Assembly: GCA_947462335.1 (NCBI GenBank)
Contig: OX381710.1
Location: 682,001-746,000 of the forward strand
DNA: 64,000 bases
Origin: Harmothoe impar
Taxonomy: Eukaryota > Annelida > Polychaeta > Phyllodocida > Polynoidae
Direction: 5' to 3'
In this document: positions 61,190 to 64,000 of the stretch, piece by piece
How positions within the stretch are numbered: position 1 is the stretch's first letter
Layout of the letters: each line of letters starts with the position of its first letter
Notes under the pieces: model-generated
Told to the model about the DNA's origin: nothing
Databases searched by the model: none
Seen by the model: the letters and a program-made list of their open reading frames with translations, nothing else
Position numbers and translations under genes: made by a program

Positions 61190-64000
61190 GGAGACATTAA
61201 TTAAAGCGAGTAGAGGGTTAACGGGTACTAAGTGGTGTAGTCAGGGAGGGGCTGATACAGGTATAACAGGCAGGGGGCTGTAGAGGGTTAACGGGCACTA
61301 AGTGGTGTAGTGGGAGGGGCTGATACAGGTGTTACAGGCAGGGGGCCTGTAGAGGGTTAACGGGCACTAAGTGGTGTAGTGGGAGGGGCTGATACAGGTG
61401 TAGAGGGTTAACGGGTACTAAGTGGTGTAGTCAGGGAGGGGCTGATACAGGTATAACAGGCAGGGGGCTGTAGAGGGTTAACGGGCACTAAGTGGTGTAG
61501 TCAGGGAGGGGCTGATACAGGTGTTACAGGCAGGGGGCATGTAGAGGGTTAACGGGCACTAAGTGGTGTAGTGGGAGGGGCTGATACAGGCAGGGGGCTA
61601 TAGAGGGTTAACGGGTACTAAGTGATGTAGTCAGGGAGGGGCTGATACAGGTGTAACAGGCAGGGGGCCTGTAGAGGGTTAACGGGTACTAAGTGGTGTA
61701 GTGGGAGTGGCTGATACAGGTGTAGAGGGTTAACGGGTACTAAGTGGTGTAGTCAGGAAGGGGCTGATACAGGTGTAATAGGGGGCCTGTAGAGGGTTAA
61801 CGGGTACTAAGTGGTGTAGTGGGAGGGGCTGATACAGGTATTACAGGCAGGGGGCCTGTAGAGGGTTAACGGGTACTAAGTGGTGTAGTCAGGAAGGGGC
61901 TGATACAGGTGTAATAGGGGGCCTGTAGAGGGTTAACGGGTACTAAGTGGTGTAGTGGGAGGGGCTGATACAGGTATTACAGGCAGGGGGCCTGTAGAGG
62001 GTTAACGGGCACTAAGTGGTGTAGTGGGAGGGGCTGATGCAGGTATAACAGGCAGGGGGCTGTAGAGGGTTAACGGGTACTAAGTGGTGTAGTCAGGGAG
62101 GGGCTGATACAGGTGTAACAGGGGGCCTGTAGAGGGTTAACGGGCACTAAGTGGTGTAGTGGGAGGGGCTGATGCAGGTATAACAGGCAGGGGGCTGTAG
62201 AGGGTTAACGGGTACTAAGTGGTGTAGTCAGGGAGGGGCTGATACAGGTGTAACAGGCAGGGGGCCTGTAGAGGCTTAACGGGTACTAAGTGGTGTAGTG
62301 GGAGGGGCTGATACAGGCAGGGGGCCTGTAGAGGGTTAACGGGTACTAAGTGGTGTAGTCAGGGAGGGGCTAATACAAGTCTAACAGGCAGGGGGCCTGT
62401 AGAGGGTTAACGGGTACTAAGTGGTGTAGTCAGGGAGGGGCTAATACAAGTCTAACAGGCAGGGGGCCTGTAGAGGGTTAACGGGTACTAAGTGGTGTAG
62501 TCAGGGAGGGGCTGATACAGGTGTAACAGGCAGGGGGCCTGTAGAGGGTTAACGGGTACTAAGTGGTGTAATGGGAGGGGCTGATACAGGTGTTACAGGC
62601 AGGGGGCCTGTAGAGGGTTAACGGGTACTAAGTGGTGTAATGGGAGGGGCTGATACAGGTGTTACAGGCAGGGGGCCTGTAGAGGGTTAACGGGTACTAA
62701 GTGGTGTAGTCAGGGAGGGGCTGATACAGGTGTAACAGGCAGGGGGCCTGTAGAGGGTTAACGGGTACTAAGTGATGTAGTCAGGGAGGGGCTGATACAG
62801 GCAGGGGGGCTGTAGAGGGTTAACGGGTACTAAGTGGTGTAGTGGGAGGGGCTGATACAGGTGTAACAGGCAGGGGGCCTGTAGAGGGTTAACGGGTACT
62901 AAGTGGTGTAGTGGGAGGGGCTGATACAGGTGTAGCAGGCAGGGGCCTGTAGAGGGTTAATGGGTACTAAGTGGTGTAGGGGGAGGGGCTGATACAGGTG
63001 TAGAGGGTTAACGGGTACTAAGTGGTGTAGTCAGGGAGGGGCTGACACAGGTATAACAGGCAGGGGGCCTGTAGAGGGTTAACGGGTACTAAGTGGTGTA
63101 GTGGGAGGGGCTGATACAGGCAGGGGGCCTGTAGAGGGTTAACGGGTACTAAGTGATGTAGTAAGGGAGGGGCTGATACAGGTGTAACAGGCAGGGGGCC
63201 TGTAGAGGGTTAACGGGTACTAAGTGGTGTAGTGGGAGGGGCTGATACAGGCAGGGGGCCTGTAAAGGGTTAACGGGTACTAAGTGGTGTAGTCAGGGAG
63301 GGGCTGATACAGGTGTTACAGGCAGGGGGCCTGTAGAGGGTTAACGGGTACTAAGTGGTGTAGTGGGAGGGGCTGATACAAGTCTAACAGGCAGGGGGCC
63401 TGTAGAGGGTTAACGGGTACTAAGTGGTGTAGTGGGAGGGGCTGATACAAGTCTAACAGGCAGGGGGCCTGTAGAGGGTTAACGGGTACTAAGTGGTGTA
63501 GTGGGAGGGGCTGATACAGGTGTTACAGGCAGGGGGCCTGTAGAGGGTTAACGGGTACTAAGTGGTGTAGTGGGAGGGGCTGATACAAGTCTAACAGGCA
63601 GGGGGCCTGTAGAGGGTTAACGGGTACTAAGTGGTGTAGTGGGAGGGGCTGATACAGGCGTAACAGGCAGGGGGCCTGTAGAGGGTTAACGGGTACTAAG
63701 TGGTGTAGTGGGAGGGGCTGATACAGGCAGGGGGCCTGTAGAGGGTTAACGGGTACTAAGTGGTGTAGTGGGAGGGGCTGATACAGGTATAACAGGCAGG
63801 GGGCCTGTAGAGGGTTAACGGGTACTAAGTGGTGTAGTGGGAGGGGCTGATACAGCTATAACAGGCAGGGGGCCTGTAGAGGGTTAACGGGTACTAAGTG
63901 GTGTAGGGGGAGGGGCTGATACAGGTGCAACAGGCAGGGGGCTGTAGAGGGTTAACGGGTACTAAGTGGTGTAGGGGGAGGGGCTGATACAGGTGCAACA
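61190..64000. repeat. ~45-70-bp minisatellite running off the window
   Basis: More than 40 copies of a unit built from GTAGAGGGTTAACGGGTACT, AAGTGGTGTAGTGGGAGGGGC and TGATACAGGTGTAACAGGC plus AGGGGGCCT. Length varies by deletion of the last block or gain of CAGG after GTAGT. Higher-order alternation of variants is visible. No coding content. Confidence 0.97.

Overview
The window is eukaryotic (metazoan) nuclear DNA. Evidence: spliced genes with GT-AG introns, TATA boxes, dense micro- and minisatellites, and a BTB exon of a kelch-like host gene on the minus strand at 32894-33080. The species cannot be named from the sequence; a marine invertebrate is a reasonable guess. Most of the window is three Polinton/Maverick (adintovirus-like) DNA transposons, each delimited here to the base by terminal inverted repeats (TIRs) and 6-bp target-site duplications (TSDs).

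Element 1 spans 537-32527 (TSD CTTGTA) and lies in a 20-bp host minisatellite. It is interrupted by element 2 at 2479-24872 (TSD ACTGTG), so the two are nested. Without element 2, element 1 is only about 9.6 kb. It carries a tandem death-domain gene pair (minus strand), a spliced gene for a PC4-like ssDNA-binding protein, and a protein-primed-type DNA polymerase B gene broken by two in-frame stops. No integrase, ATPase or capsid genes are seen in it. Its TIRs hold arrays of ETS-CRE, E-box and CCAAT motifs and a 42-bp perfect palindrome.

Element 2 is complete-looking and its ORFs are open. Plus strand: a spliced PC4-like/Gln-rich gene (8.6-12.1 kb), an F-box-like gene, and a 1482-aa PolB. Minus strand: a compact morphogenesis and integration cluster (ATPase, two small conserved proteins, chromodomain integrase, minor capsid, basic protein, small basic protein, major capsid; 24448 down to 18518). 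Two LRR-type single-pass membrane protein genes lie near its left end; one is spliced to a proline-rich cytoplasmic tail.

Element 3 spans 34579-57344 (TSD CCTATC) and lies 2 kb from element 1. Plus strand: a PolB with one in-frame stop, then ATPase, small conserved protein, Ser/His/Pro-rich protein, integrase, minor capsid, basic protein and major capsid, in the same order as element 2. Minus strand: a four-exon LRR-mucin stalk-TM receptor with a C2H2 gene inside its first intron, and a two-exon PC4-like gene. There is also a three-exon gene of unknown function on the plus strand. The TIR contains a degenerate collagen-like (GxPxxx) 18-bp repeat.

All three elements begin 5'-AGTAGTA and all three carry a spliced PC4-like gene, although their TIRs otherwise differ. 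Elements 2 and 3 share the virion/integration gene order and an LRR-TM receptor family. No adenain-like protease was recognised in any of them. The right flank (57351-64000) is host DNA without a recognisable gene: a 29-bp minisatellite, a MITE-like repeat pair, and a roughly 60-70-bp minisatellite running off the window end.
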